A DNA stretch of 64,000 bases. Origin: Gossypium raimondii (Eukaryota; Streptophyta; Magnoliopsida; Malvales; Malvaceae). Position numbers and translations under genes: made by a program. The DNA is taken from NCBI RefSeq assembly GCF_025698545.1, contig NC_068571.1, positions 38,101,733 through 38,165,732 of the forward strand. The letters run 5' to 3'. The notes below the pieces were generated by a model. It had not been told where the DNA came from, ran no database searches, and saw nothing but the letters and a program-made list of their open reading frames with translations. Below, piece by piece: positions 46,117 through 57,168 of this stretch. How positions within the stretch are numbered: position 1 is the first letter of the stretch; each line of letters opens with the position of its first letter.

Positions 46117-48990
46117 ATGAGTGAACGTATTAGTGCTGTTATTTACTATGATTGTGAGGTTTGCCACACCGAGAACGGTGTTGTTTTTTTATCGAGAATC
46201 TGATGTGGTGGTTTTAACGAACATAGATTTGACAGAACTTCGTAAAAGAATTAGGCTTAAAATTTTCGAAACGACGCCAATGAAAGTTTTGTCTATTACG
46301 TATCGATTTTGTTCTTCTGTTGACCCGGTGACATGTGACTCATTCGACATAAAAGGTACTCGTAGCTTGGAGGAAATGATGCAGACCCATCTTGCTAGTG
46401 GAGCACCTTATATTGAGTTATATGTATAATTTACATCGCCAAATGATGTACTTGAAACTGGTGTTCGAGAGGTATACACGACCCTTGGCCGACACTCGGT
46501 TAGCGGGTTACAAAACACGGAACAACCCATGTTTGGTAGCGATGGGGAATGCACATCCCCTACAAGACACTCTGTCGGTGGATGGGACATGTACGTCGGT
46601 GGCTCGATGTATGATGCTGGAAATAAGTACTAGGGAACGGCATCAAGTTCTAGTGGTTGGCAATCTACATCCAATTGGGGACGTTATGAAATGCCCAGAA
46701 GAATGGATGATGTACTCCCTACGACGTCCACCAGTGAGGGGACCTCGTACGTTGCAGATGATGCTGGGTTAGAAGATGACTCCAATGTGGATTCACCTCG
46801 AGAGCCCGGGCCCGATGGTACAGAAGTTGGCTTATTTTCTGAACTGGAGCCTATTCCAACAGAACCTGAAGATGCTGAAAGGAGTTCAGATGAAGAAAAA
46901 AATCCACGATTCAGAGCATACTCACCTCCAGCCCACATGCATAATATCGATCTGTCTGCAGATGATACGTTGGAGTTTCTAGAGCTACCACACCGGTTGC
47001 GTGATCGTACAAGTTCGGGGCTGGTTTCGGGTGAATTTGAAGTTGGTAATCAGTTTTCCAACAATGATAGTTTTATTGGTGCTTTGAAACAACATAGCAT
47101 CACCAACGGCATTAACTACTACGTGGTTAAATCTAAATCTGATAAGTTTGAGGCAAAGTGTACTGTGCAAGATGGCACATGCTCATGGAAAATCTACGCC
47201 TCGTTAAGGAAAAGGACAGGGTTGTGGGAGATAAAAAAGTACAAAGGTCCACATACATGTGCTGCAGGTACAATATTGACAGTTTTTGAATAATACTGTT
47301 ATTATGTAATGTTGCATTATTTAATGTACTCCATTTATAGGTGTTTCACAAGATCATCCCAAGATGGATTCAGCTATGTTAGCTAGCTTGATACTACCCA
47401 CGGTGAAGGCAGATCACAGAACTTCAGTGCCGGTCTTAATTTCCAATATTCGTAGCCAAATGGGGTACACGCCCTCTTACCGCAAGGCTTGGATAGCTAA
47501 GCAGAAGGCATTAGAGAAGATGCATAGTAGGTGGGACACTTCATATAATGAAATATAGCAGTGGTGTCAAGTGCTAGAGAGATACGTCCCAGGTTGCATC
47601 ACAGACCTTGAAACGAAAAATACGTACTACAACGACCGATTGTTACATGGATGCCAAGTGTTCAAATGCCTGTTTTGGACCTTTAAGCAATGCCGAGACG
47701 TATTTCCATACTGTAAGCCATTGGTACAAATTAACGGTACATTTATGTTTGGTAGGTATACTCATCAGCTATTGCTTGTAGTGGCACAGGATGGCAGTGG
47801 GAGAATTCTTCCAATTGTGTTTGCAATAACACCGGGGGAGTCATCTGATGACTGAGATTTCTTTCTATCTAGGTTAAGGAGGCATGTGTGCTCCTAACCT
47901 GATATATGTATTATTTCAGATTGGGGTACAAGTATACTAGCTGCATTTGATCGACATGGAAGCTTATGGCAGCGCACACACCATAGATATTTGCCTAAGG
48001 CACGTTGCTTCCAACTACTATAGGCAATATCCATCTAAGAGCGAGCGACGACAAGTGACCAACATGGGTATTTAGTCTTTATTAATATTATTTCGTTTGT
48101 CATTTTGAATTTATTGTAAATGAAAAAGTGGTATGTAATATTCGCTATGAACTTATATTGGTAGGGTATGAAATAAATAAAGACTGTTTTTACGAGATGT
48201 TGGCAGTTTTGCGTTCAATTAACAGCGAAGGCGCGGACTACCTTTGCAATATACATTTCGAACAGTGGGCACAAGCATACAACGGCGGCCTACGATATGG
48301 TCATATGACCTCAAACCTGGCTGAATGCATAAATTCTGTTCTAAAATGAACGCGCCATCTACCGATAACATCGGTTGTGCGAGAGACATCTTTTCGTTTG
48401 GCGGTGCTATTTCCAAAGCGAGCAGCGAGTTATACAGGCCAGATGCAGGGAGGCCATGTATGATGCAGTAAGGTAGTGCAAGAAATTAACAAGGCCAATG
48501 CGCGAGTGAACACCATACACACAGTGTGTCACGATTGAAAAACTTATGGTTTCGCGTGACAGAGTTTGACAGACCGCACCAAGGTGTTATTGGCGGGCAA
48601 TATCATGTACACTTGCGAAATAAGACTTACAACTGTGGGATGTTTGATGCACTTCGTTATCCATGCGCTCATGTAATTGTAGCTTGTCAGAATCTCCGTC
48701 TGGATCCGATGAGCTATGTCGACGAAGTGTACAAATTAGAAAACATGTACAACGTCTAGAGACACGTTTTCCCACCGGTCTCAGATGAACGTAAGTAGCC
48801 GCCCGTATCGCTTGCTCCTTTTAAGCTGTTACCGGATAGAGAATTGCATCGCAAACCGAATGGTCGACCTTGCTCAACTAGAATACGTAACAATATGGAT
48901 ATCCGAGAAACAGCCAGTCAAGGCAAGTTGTGCGGATGGTGTAGGAATCTAGGCCATACAAGCCGATCATGCCCAAATCGCAATAGTTGA
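46117..48990 (+). pseudogene. MuDR-type MULE transposase (broken)
   Basis: It would bind the TIRs and cut the element out. ATG 46117 (MSERISAVIYYDCEVCH) opens a PB1-like N-terminal region that shifts frame in a T-run near 46183 and resumes as RESDVVVLTNIDLTELRK. The MuDR DNA-binding region at about 47040-47265 includes GINYYVVKSKSDKFEAKC and GLWEIKKYKGPHTC. Introns 47268-47340 and 48068-48164 fit GT-AG and frame. The MULE catalytic domain from about 47710 includes LVQINGTFMFGRYTHQLLLV and ILPIVFAITPGES. The SWIM zinc finger (YNCGMFDALRYPCAH) is at about 48630-48680, and a CCHC knuckle (CGWCRNLGHTSRSC) at 48931-48972. Stops at about 47557, 47853 and 48347, and frame changes near 46430, break it. 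Domain order is that of complete plant MuDR transposases. Confidence 0.88.
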
Positions 48991-49008
48991 ACGTCATTGT
49001 AAACAACT

Positions 49009-49318
49009 TTGTATTATTAAGAATATTTACCTATTTTGTGAAATGAAATAATATGCCAAGTGTTCAACATATTGAATTATTTAAAATAATTTTTATTATT
49101 AAGAATATTAACTATTTTGTATTTTATTAAATGAAATAATATCAAAATATTCAAAATAAACTATTTTGTATTTTATTACATAAAATTATATCAAAATATT
49201 CAAAATAAACTATTTTGTATTTTATTACATCAAATAATATCAAAATATTCAAAATAAACTATTTTGTACTTTATTACATTAATATAAACTATTTTGTACA
49301 AATAAATTAAAATAAAAA
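49009..49318. repeat. AT-rich convergent spacer with ~60-bp repeats
   Basis: It separates the 3' ends of the transposase and PMD genes. Three to four repeats of AATATTCAAAATAAACTATT followed by TTGTATTTTATTACAT lie at 49130-49290. Confidence 0.75.
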
Positions 49319-51436
49319 TCAATCTCCGTGCCCGCCAAATTCAGTTCCACATGGCGGTCGTCAACGGTTACGCGCTGGATTCCTTCTTTGTTCAGCTTTC
49401 AGCGGGGGTTGTGGTTGCTCCGGCGGGGATTCTGGTTCATCCAGTAGGGGATCTGGTTGTCGGTGTTGGGACGATGAGCCACCTTGGTAGAATAGTGAAT
49501 GTAGAGGTGTTTGCATAACCAACGGCAAAGGTGTTTGAAACCCATACGATGATGGGGTTTGGTAAAAAGAAGAGCTCCCCGACGCCCCCTCTTGTGATCC
49601 CTCATGCGACTAGGGAGATGAACCGGGCCATTAACTCCAACCTGCCATTGGACTAGGAAAAGGAAACATATAAGGGTTAGGATACATAAAAGGGCTAGGA
49701 TACGCACCTGGCATCATCTGAAAAGGTTGTGTCGTGGGTATCGTTGGTTGAACTGCTGGGTCGGGTGATTGTGTCGGTGCTATTGCTGGGCCTGATGAAG
49801 TTATGGGCACTGATGATGGGCCGGGTGAATTTCTGGGCCTCGTTGATGGGCCTGCGTCGTCGTCCATTCTTCTTGGATTTAAAGGGCCACGTCATTCCCA
49901 TTGGACACGCAATTGCCGCTGCCTCTCCTCTGGCGAGAGTAAATACAGCTTGCCATGGATCCTAAACCATGGCATGTATTCCGGCATGCATACTAAATCT
50001 GGAACGATGATCGGTTCCTGAGTAGGTATATAGTTATACCGATCTTCCCACATCTGGATGTAGTGTGACCAGAATCTCGGCCAATCTGTATGCAATTACC
50101 GTAGGTCAATTTTGTGATGATCATCCAACACCTCAGTTGACACGGGAATCGGTTGTCGGAATCTAAATTACCGTAATACTCTGTCCGACTGGTGTATCTC
50201 CACAGTAGCAAAGTTGACCAATGGGACTTTCACATGCCAACCGTTTGGATTTTGCAAGTACTCATCCAAAATTACTACCCGAATTGCCGGCTCCTCGTAT
50301 GGTGTCCATTCAAAATATATGACCATGATGGAAATATTAGTTATGTACTAAATACTAAATACCAATCGACTATCTCATTATGGAAATATATATATTTTAT
50401 TTAATACTTACTTGTGCTTCCGACCATTGGTCCAATAGAAGCCGTATATCTTCAAGAGAGGTAGGTAATCGAGCATAACTTGCCGGATGGTTCCACCTAA
50501 TTAAATAAATTTTTAGCATTCGATTATATTTTAAATCTACGTAATAATTGTAAAATGTAATATAAAATTTACCTCGTTATAAGTGGGAATGTTTACGGGT
50601 GGTCCACTTGAGGACGTAAAAATAGAAAGCGAAACCGTGCCCATGACTGCAGTAGTGACAAGCAACCTCTAATTTTCGCTTTATTCGGTCACGTCGCCCC
50701 GCACATCTCCCAGTACAATGTTGCCAACACGGCAGACCCCCAGCTAAATTCACCAGCTGCTCGAAAATTAACGAGTTTCAGCAGCCATCTTAGATGCACG
50801 AGGTTCCGTGACAAGTCCGGCATCAGATAACCTCTAATTATCTGAAGAATGTATGCCCGAGCATATCTGATTCTTTCTATTTCGGTTGAATCATCATTCG
50901 GATCCGGGAATATGTCTCGTAACCAGCCCATCTCGATTCGACCTCCGTTAATATTCTCCAGAATAGCGCCCAACAGCTCGTAGCATACCGCTCCCCAATC
51001 ACCAGATTGAACAGACTTGGTGACTGCTTACCCGTCCACTGGCAACCCCAATTGCAAATTGACATCTTCCAAAGTGATAGTGCACTCTCCACATGGAAGA
51101 TGAAATTTGTGCGTCTCAGGTCTCCACCTCTCAATCAATGCACTAATGAGTTTCGGGTCCAACTTGCATCCCCGACCTACCGTGGCCACGTGCCAAAAAC
51201 CCGCCTCCCACAGGTAATTCTCTACCAACGGTGATAGAGGACCATACATATTGCGGATATAACATTGCTATATCCGATCTACAGACTTTTATAACAAATA
51301 ATAAAATAATAATTATTTAAAATTACATAAATAAAAAAATCCTAAATAATATTTTAAAATTAAATTTAACACTTACCATTTTCATTTGTTCCACGGATAT
51401 ATGCTTGTCATCAAGACGAATCAATTCCTCGGCCAT
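49319..51436 (-). pseudogene. Plant mobile domain (PMD) gene, MAIN/MAIL-PP7L-like, inside MULE
   Basis: Exon 1 (51436-51377) encodes MAEELIRLDDKHISVEQMKM and ends at a clean GTAAGT; the acceptor is at 51286. Exon 2 from 51285 opens SVDRI and has a stop at 51270-51268, then reads ENYLWEAGFWHVATVGRG, IERWRPETHKFHLPCGECTI and LEDVNLQLGLPVDG: the plant mobile domain (aminotransferase-like PMD, PF10536). After further stops it continues with GYLMPDLSRNLVHLRWLLKL and FSWGSAVLATLYWEMCGAT, further pieces at 50110-49890 (DWPRFWSHYIQMWEDRY), and a Pro/Ser/Met-rich C-terminus (MPGAYPSPFMYPNPYMF) to TGA at 49321-49319. Host PMD proteins MAIN and MAIL1 act with PP7L in silencing and genome stability (known); the transposon form has no shown role. 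Confidence 0.85.
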
Positions 51437-51936
51437 TGCTAAATTGGTAAAAATTTTTACGATTTAAAAAAAAATTCAAAAAAATAAATTTTAAAACTAT
51501 TTTAAAAATAATTAAAAATTTGAAGCTCTTTTAAATAGGAATTTGATAGGAATTTGAGAGAATATTAGAGAGAAATTGAGAGAAAGGATTTAGTTGTGAA
51601 AAAAATGAAGGTTGGGGGGTTTTATAGTTTTTTTTTACCGTTGGGGGGGTCACCAACAATCAAAAAAGTAGTCGTTGCTACTGTTCACACGTGGGCAAAA
51701 CGCGTCCCCAGGGGAGCGCTTACGTGGCAACAACACGCGCCCTTGAGGGAGCGATTTATGTCCACGTAAGCAAAGCGCGCCCTCAGGGACGCGTTTTTCT
51801 GCCACGTCCCCTGACATCGCGCTGACGTGGACGCACTTATGGAAAAATGGGTCATTCCGGTAAATAATAAAATACTAGGCTCATTTCGGTAAATTTAAAA
51901 AAAAAAGCTTTTTCTTGTATTTTGCCCGTGAAATGA

Positions 51937-52308
51937 GGTGACAACTAAACATACAAAGGGAGAAGAGAGATCTATGGTGTGTACTTCTAATGATGATTTT
52001 ATTTTTAGCTTATATCTTCTTCTTTTTTTCGTTCAATAGCTATAATCTTCACAGCAGTGACGGAGTCAGAAAACAATAGTAAAAATATAATTTCATCATT
52101 TTAATATTTTATATCTTTATAATTTTTAAAGGGTTAAATCAAATTTTTATTATTTTTAGAGTTAAAGTATAATTTTACTATTACTATTTTAAAATTTTAT
52201 AAATTATAAAAAACTTAAATTAAAAATTTACTATTTTAGGGGGACAATGAGGCTCTGGGGCTCTACTATTCTCCGCCACTATTTAAGAGATTAGAAGCTT
52301 GAAACAAT
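51937..52308. other. AT-rich spacer between two DNA transposons
   Basis: No gene. It contains a phrase (GCAGTGACGGAGTCAGAAA, 52053 on) that may belong to an older repeat. Confidence 0.35.
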
Positions 52309-52311
52309 TTA

Positions 52312-54423
52312 GGGTCTGTTTGATTAACGGAATTGATTTTTCGAAAAATCATTTCCAACATTTCCAGCGTTTGATTGGCGGAAAACATTTTCCATTTGGA
52401 AAATGAACTCCAAAACACGGGAAAATGGGTTACATTTTAGGGAAAATGTCTTACCGATTTCTAAGGGGTAAGACATTTTCCATGACTCATCTCTTCACTC
52501 TCTTCACCCTTTCCACAGACTCCTCTTTTCACTCTCTTCACCCTAACGATTGCGACCTCATCATCTCGCCTCATCTTCTCGCTAGTTCACCTCATCTCTT
52601 TGCTTGCCTCGTTAGCGTCTTTGGTTCACCTCTCTTTGGTTTATCGAAGGTAAAATTGCAAGCTCTAGGTTAGGGTTTCAATACCCTTTTTGCTCTTGAT
52701 AAGTTTTTCTTGAGTAATTTCTGAAATTTTAAGAGTAATGTGAATTCGGGTTTTTTTCCTTTTTTTTCTCCCTCTTTTTTTTGGGTTTTGAAACTTCTTG
52801 TCAGTGATCGGATTTCATCGAAATTTCCAGGTAGCGAAAGAATCGGGTTGGATTTTTTATTCACTGAAGGTGACGACTGACGATGACTTTGGTTTTTTTT
52901 TTTAAAAGCTGAATTTTGTTGCATGTTAAGATTTGCTCTTTTTTGAAGCTTCAATTGTTGAATTAAAATGCTTTAAATTGTTGTTTCCTTTTTTTTCATT
53001 TTATTTGAGAATTTCCTCGGCTCTGTTTGTTTGTTTCTATTTTTTGTTTCATTTTCTAGAATCAAATTACGAAAGATATTAGATATCATCGGTTTGTTGT
53101 AATTGCAATTGCATGTTTGATTATTTGACAAATCAAGCTAAAATTAACTTTGTATTTTGCTAATTTTTGTTGTAAAATTATTCTTTTGCTAGTATTAAAT
53201 ATAATATTAGGAATTTTAACATTGCGGTATCACTTTTCTTTCAATTTGTTTGCATATAGAAATGTAGCCCGACTATTTTCTTTCATCTCTTTTTTTGTTG
53301 AAAAATTGCTTAGAAATTGGAAATCTGCAGCTTTTAAACAGTTTAATTGGACACCCTATTCTGGTAAGTCGGCTTGCTCAAGTTTCTGCCAGTTAGTATC
53401 TATGTTCAAGGCTCATAATTTTACAGTGACATACATACACGAACCCATAAGTATTTTATTTGAATTCTGGTAAATATTGTGGCTCATATTAGAAACATCT
53501 TCCTAGGACCCTCATGATATCACTAACCTACCCTGATGCTTAATAAAAGCTGCTGAAGAAGTTGAGTTTTGAAGAAGTAGATCTTGGAAGTGTTTATTGA
53601 TGTTTGAGATGCATTAGGTAGATGTATCTGAAACCAATTTGCTAGTGTTCATCTGGCACATCCAAACGTAAAAGAAAAAGTGTTCAAGAAAGTCTCGTTG
53701 ATGAACAAATTAAATTTGTGGGTGAACAACTTGGCAAAATTGCTAATGCTTTGGAACAATTTTCTGTCGATAAGACACCACAGCTTTACGAACAAGTGAT
53801 GTCGATGGAGGAAGAAGGATTTGATGATGACTTCTTGTGTTCTGTGTTTGATTATCTAGTGAGTCATGAATCCAAGGCCAAAGCTTTTTTAGTTAAAAGT
53901 AAGAAGCATAAAAAAATTTGGCTTCAAAAATTTTCTCAAGGTTGAAGATATTGATACTTTTATGTGGTGTAATATTATGCACTTGGACAATATTGTTACT
54001 ATGTGGTGTACTACTAATTATGCATTTGGATAATATTATTAATTTCTAGTACTCATTGTGGTTTCGAAGCAATTTATAATTATTCAATACTTGTTTTTTT
54101 AACACAATTACAAATAATTTATTTGATATTAGTTTTTCAATTTATAACGATTAATATTGTAGCTTAATAATTGAATATTACTATAAATAAATCATTGCAA
54201 TATATGTAAAAACAATTTAAAATATAAAATTTATTAATATATATTAATATATGTAAAACAAATTTTTAGAAAATATTTTCGTGAAATCGCCAAATAATGT
54301 AAAATATTTTACATGATTCAATCAAACACTGAAAATATTTTTCAAGAATCATTTTACAGAAAAGTAAAACATTTTCCAGAAATCATTTTACGGAAAATAT
54401 TTTATTGGCAATTAAACGGACCC
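52312..54423. mobile_element. PIF/Harbinger-type deletion derivative (2112 bp)
   Basis: Ends GGGTCTGTTTGATTAACGGA and its counterpart (complement of the right end: GGGTCCGTTTAATTGCCAAT) are imperfect inverted repeats. Both flanks are TTA (52309-52311 and 54424-54426). Subterminal regions carry many GGAAAAT/ATTTTCC motifs. It holds the end of an ORF1-type gene (next entry) but no transposase. Confidence 0.85.
53650..53944 (+). pseudogene. C-terminal piece of Myb/SANT-like PIF ORF1 protein
   Basis: From about 53660 the frame reads SKRKRKSVQESLVDEQIKF and continues GEQLGKIANALEQFSVDK, MSMEEEGFDDDFLCSVFDYL, then KAKAFLVKSKKHKKIWLQKF and a stop. It matches the tail of plant Myb/SANT-like domain proteins that accompany PIF/Harbinger transposases and are also present as host proteins (family knowledge). 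The Myb/SANT part itself is missing. An acceptor-like site before 53650 suggests a last exon. Open over its length, but without a visible start. Confidence 0.65.
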
Positions 54424-54426
54424 TTA

Positions 54427-55597
54427 TTTTTTGCATGTTTCAAGTTCTGGGCTTGTTCATGCTTTAAATCTCATGCATTTAAGTTCTGGGTTTACATTTA
54501 TATGATGTATTAGCTTAAAAAAGCTTATTGTTCTTTTAGGAATTCGTCATCTCTAATGGGGATGCTTCGTGTTTGATGAAAGGTCTTTGAGAGTGAGAGG
54601 GACGCCGGGGGGAGAGGAGGGACGGTGGGGATAGGAGAGGGACCACATTAGAAGATCAGTCAAAGTTCAGGCACCAAATCTGACATTAAGCCTTTTGTCT
54701 ATAATTTTTTATTCTTCTTAAATGCCAGGTTGGAGTTTATTATTTTTCCAAATAAAAAAGTTTTCCAGTATGGATTTAATAGTTTAATTTATATATTTTT
54801 ATAACATATAAAGATCAATTTATCTATTTTATTAATAGAAGGGTCGAAATACCATCTATCCCGAAATATAGGGGCTTTTCGGATATATTTTCCGGTTAAT
54901 GACCCATCAGCAGGCTTTTGGTCTCGACTTGGGCTGTGTTGTGGCGGCAGATAAATAGAAAATTTATGGCTAATCCAAGTCATTGCATTCATGATGACTC
55001 TATTCTTAAAATTATGTGTAAAGAGTTTTGTCAAAATTTCTGCATTAGGGAAAAGTAGGGTGAATTTGTTTTATTTTGCTTCAACTTATTTATAAAGACA
55101 ATAAATAGAATAATTTCTTATATTTATTAAATAAGAAATTGAGGGAACCAAACTTGAATATTCTATTATTTTACAACACTTTCAAATTATTTTTAAAATT
55201 AACCTTTAATACTTTTTTTTCTGAAAAGGTGTTAGGGTCGCAAAGATAATTCATTTGAATAATTACAAACATAGTTAATTATTATAAAATACAAAATCAT
55301 ATGTGATGTGATTTAAATTAAAATAAAATTTTATAGGGTTCACATATAGTTTACATAGGATGAACCTCGAATTTTGATATTCAAAATCCCATGATTTCAA
55401 TCTTAACGCCTAATAACATTTAAATATTCTTACTTCCTCCTTTTCTTCATAAAAATTGAAAAGTTAATCTCTTTACTTTAGTTTATCAAAATTTGATAAT
55501 TTGAAATTAGTCTAATTGGAAAAAATGTTAAACATTGTACATGAAAATAAATAATTGAACCATTTATATGAAAAGGTTAGCAATAAAAATAAATAAA
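54427..55597. other. Intergenic DNA
   Basis: A short G-rich patch at 54600-54640 and otherwise AT-rich sequence. A dispersed-repeat phrase near 55335-55430 resembles 30920-30980. No gene. Confidence 0.4.
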
Positions 55598-55606
55598 TAA
55601 ATAAAT

Positions 55607-56046
55607 GGGTAAACTATAAAAATAATCATTTTTGTTTGCCTCAAATTACATTTTAATAACTTATGTTTGAAATGTTACGTTTTAGTCACCTACGTTATCG
55701 TTTTATTACGAAGTAGTCACTCTGCCGTTAAGCTCTGTTACCTCCCTAATGACAATCCTATATGGCAGTCCAAATGGGTTTTAAATGTCAACTTGGATGT
55801 CCAACTAGAATGAGAATACCTTTTCAGTCAAAATGGAAAAGAAAAATGAGACGAGCAGTTTTTAACATATTATTGTTCCATTTGGACATCCAAGTTAACA
55901 TTTAAAACTCATTTGGACTGCCACGTAGGATTGCTATTAGGAAGGTAACGGAAGTGAATGGCAGAGTGACCACTTCGTAACAAAATGATAACGTGACTAA
56001 AATGTAATCCGAGACAAACAAGAGTGACTATTTTTGTAGTTTACCC
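55607..56046. mobile_element. Foldback MITE of Mutator type, copy 2
   Basis: 440 bp, beginning GGGTAAACTATAAAAATAAT and ending TTTTTGTAGTTTACCC, with arms matching copy 1 at 17902. Flanks are TAAATAAAT on both sides (55598-55606 and 56047-56055), a perfect 9-bp duplication. The centre differs from copy 1. Confidence 0.92.
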
Positions 56047-56449
56047 TAAATAAATTTATGAAATTTTGATAAAGTAGAGTGATGGGGAATCAGAAAAAAC
56101 AAAGTGTTTGGACATTTATACTATCAAGTACTAATATTCTAAAAATTTCAGTTTGTAAGATGTATAATTCAAAGCTATTTGTTTTCTGTTTATGGAAAAT
56201 TCTTCAATATAAAAGAAACATTAAGGTATAGATCACAAATTCGAAATATAATTCACGAAAAGGAGGAGAGACCGAGAGGACCCACATTGGTTTGAAAGTG
56301 AAAGAAAACAGCCATTGGCAGCCGAAGTTTGCAATTGAGGTGAAAGAAAGGAGCGTTGGCTAATGGCTATCGTTTGATTTGATTTTTCAAATAATAAAAA
56401 TAATAACCCAATGTGAAAGAAAAAAAAGAAGAAAACCTTCGAATCCAAC

Positions 56450-57168
56450 TCTTCAACAATGCTTGTTTATTCCTTTATCACTCACTTTAAATCATTAGCC
56501 ACTGCCGTTTCGAAATTCCCAACCTTTTTTTTTCCCTGATTTCGGGTAAGCCTTCCCCCCCCCCCCCCCTTTCTTTTGGTTGGATTATTTTTCATTTGAT
56601 GTATAATTTCAGATATTTGTTGAAAGCCCAGATGCTAAAACTTCAATTTCGATTTTATTTTTATTATTATTATTTGGTTTTGGATTTATAGGTACTTTCA
56701 ATTCTGGGATTATTCTACTTTCTGAATCACTGAATTGATTTTAGCCCCTAAAAAGCATATATTTTTAAGAACCGGGATAGTGCTTGATTTTGACTTTGAT
56801 CCTTTACTTGAAGATTCATTTTAGATCTTTATTTAGTTGGAATACTGCTGAGAGATTGTGTTACTTAAATCTCCCTTGCAAACCCTTTTTTCTCTTCTAT
56901 TTGACGCGTAAGGTTTGCTTTATTTGGATGTGAAATCTGTTTGAAGATCTAACTAAAACTCATGTTTTTGAGTGATTTTTTTGTTTGTTTGTTTGTTTTA
57001 TCACAGAACTTTTTTCACTACTGGGAAAGAATACTTGGGCAATGATTTCAATTCCATGTCAACTTTATTTTGTTGAGTTGTGAAGAATTTGTGTTTGATT
57101 ATATCTAGTTGAGTATCTTCAGAAAACCCAATTTGTAGATTTGAGGCTTTTTTTTATCTTTATTGACA
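56450..57168 (+). promoter_or_regulatory. F-box/LRR gene 5' UTR with likely intron
   Basis: A donor-like GG/GTAAG at 56545-56550 and an acceptor TTTATCACAG at 57006 suggest a ~460-nt 5' UTR intron. A C-run at 56556-56570 lies just after the donor. Based on consensus only. Confidence 0.45.

Larger units (their letters stand above)
45140..51927. mobile_element. Complete MULE (6788 bp) carrying transposase and PMD genes
   Basis: Both ends carry terminal inverted repeats of about 230 bp: left 45140-45370, right 51695-51927. They share, for example, GGGACGCGTTTTTCTGCCACG (right) against its complement on the left. Flanks are GTGAAATGA on both sides (45131-45139 and 51928-51936), a perfect 9-bp target duplication, the Mutator hallmark. 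The TIRs are far more GC- and CpG-rich than the surroundings. Inside: telomere-like repeat, 125-bp tandem array, transposase gene (+), PMD gene (-, convergent). Both genes have stops, so the element is not autonomous as read. Confidence 0.93.
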
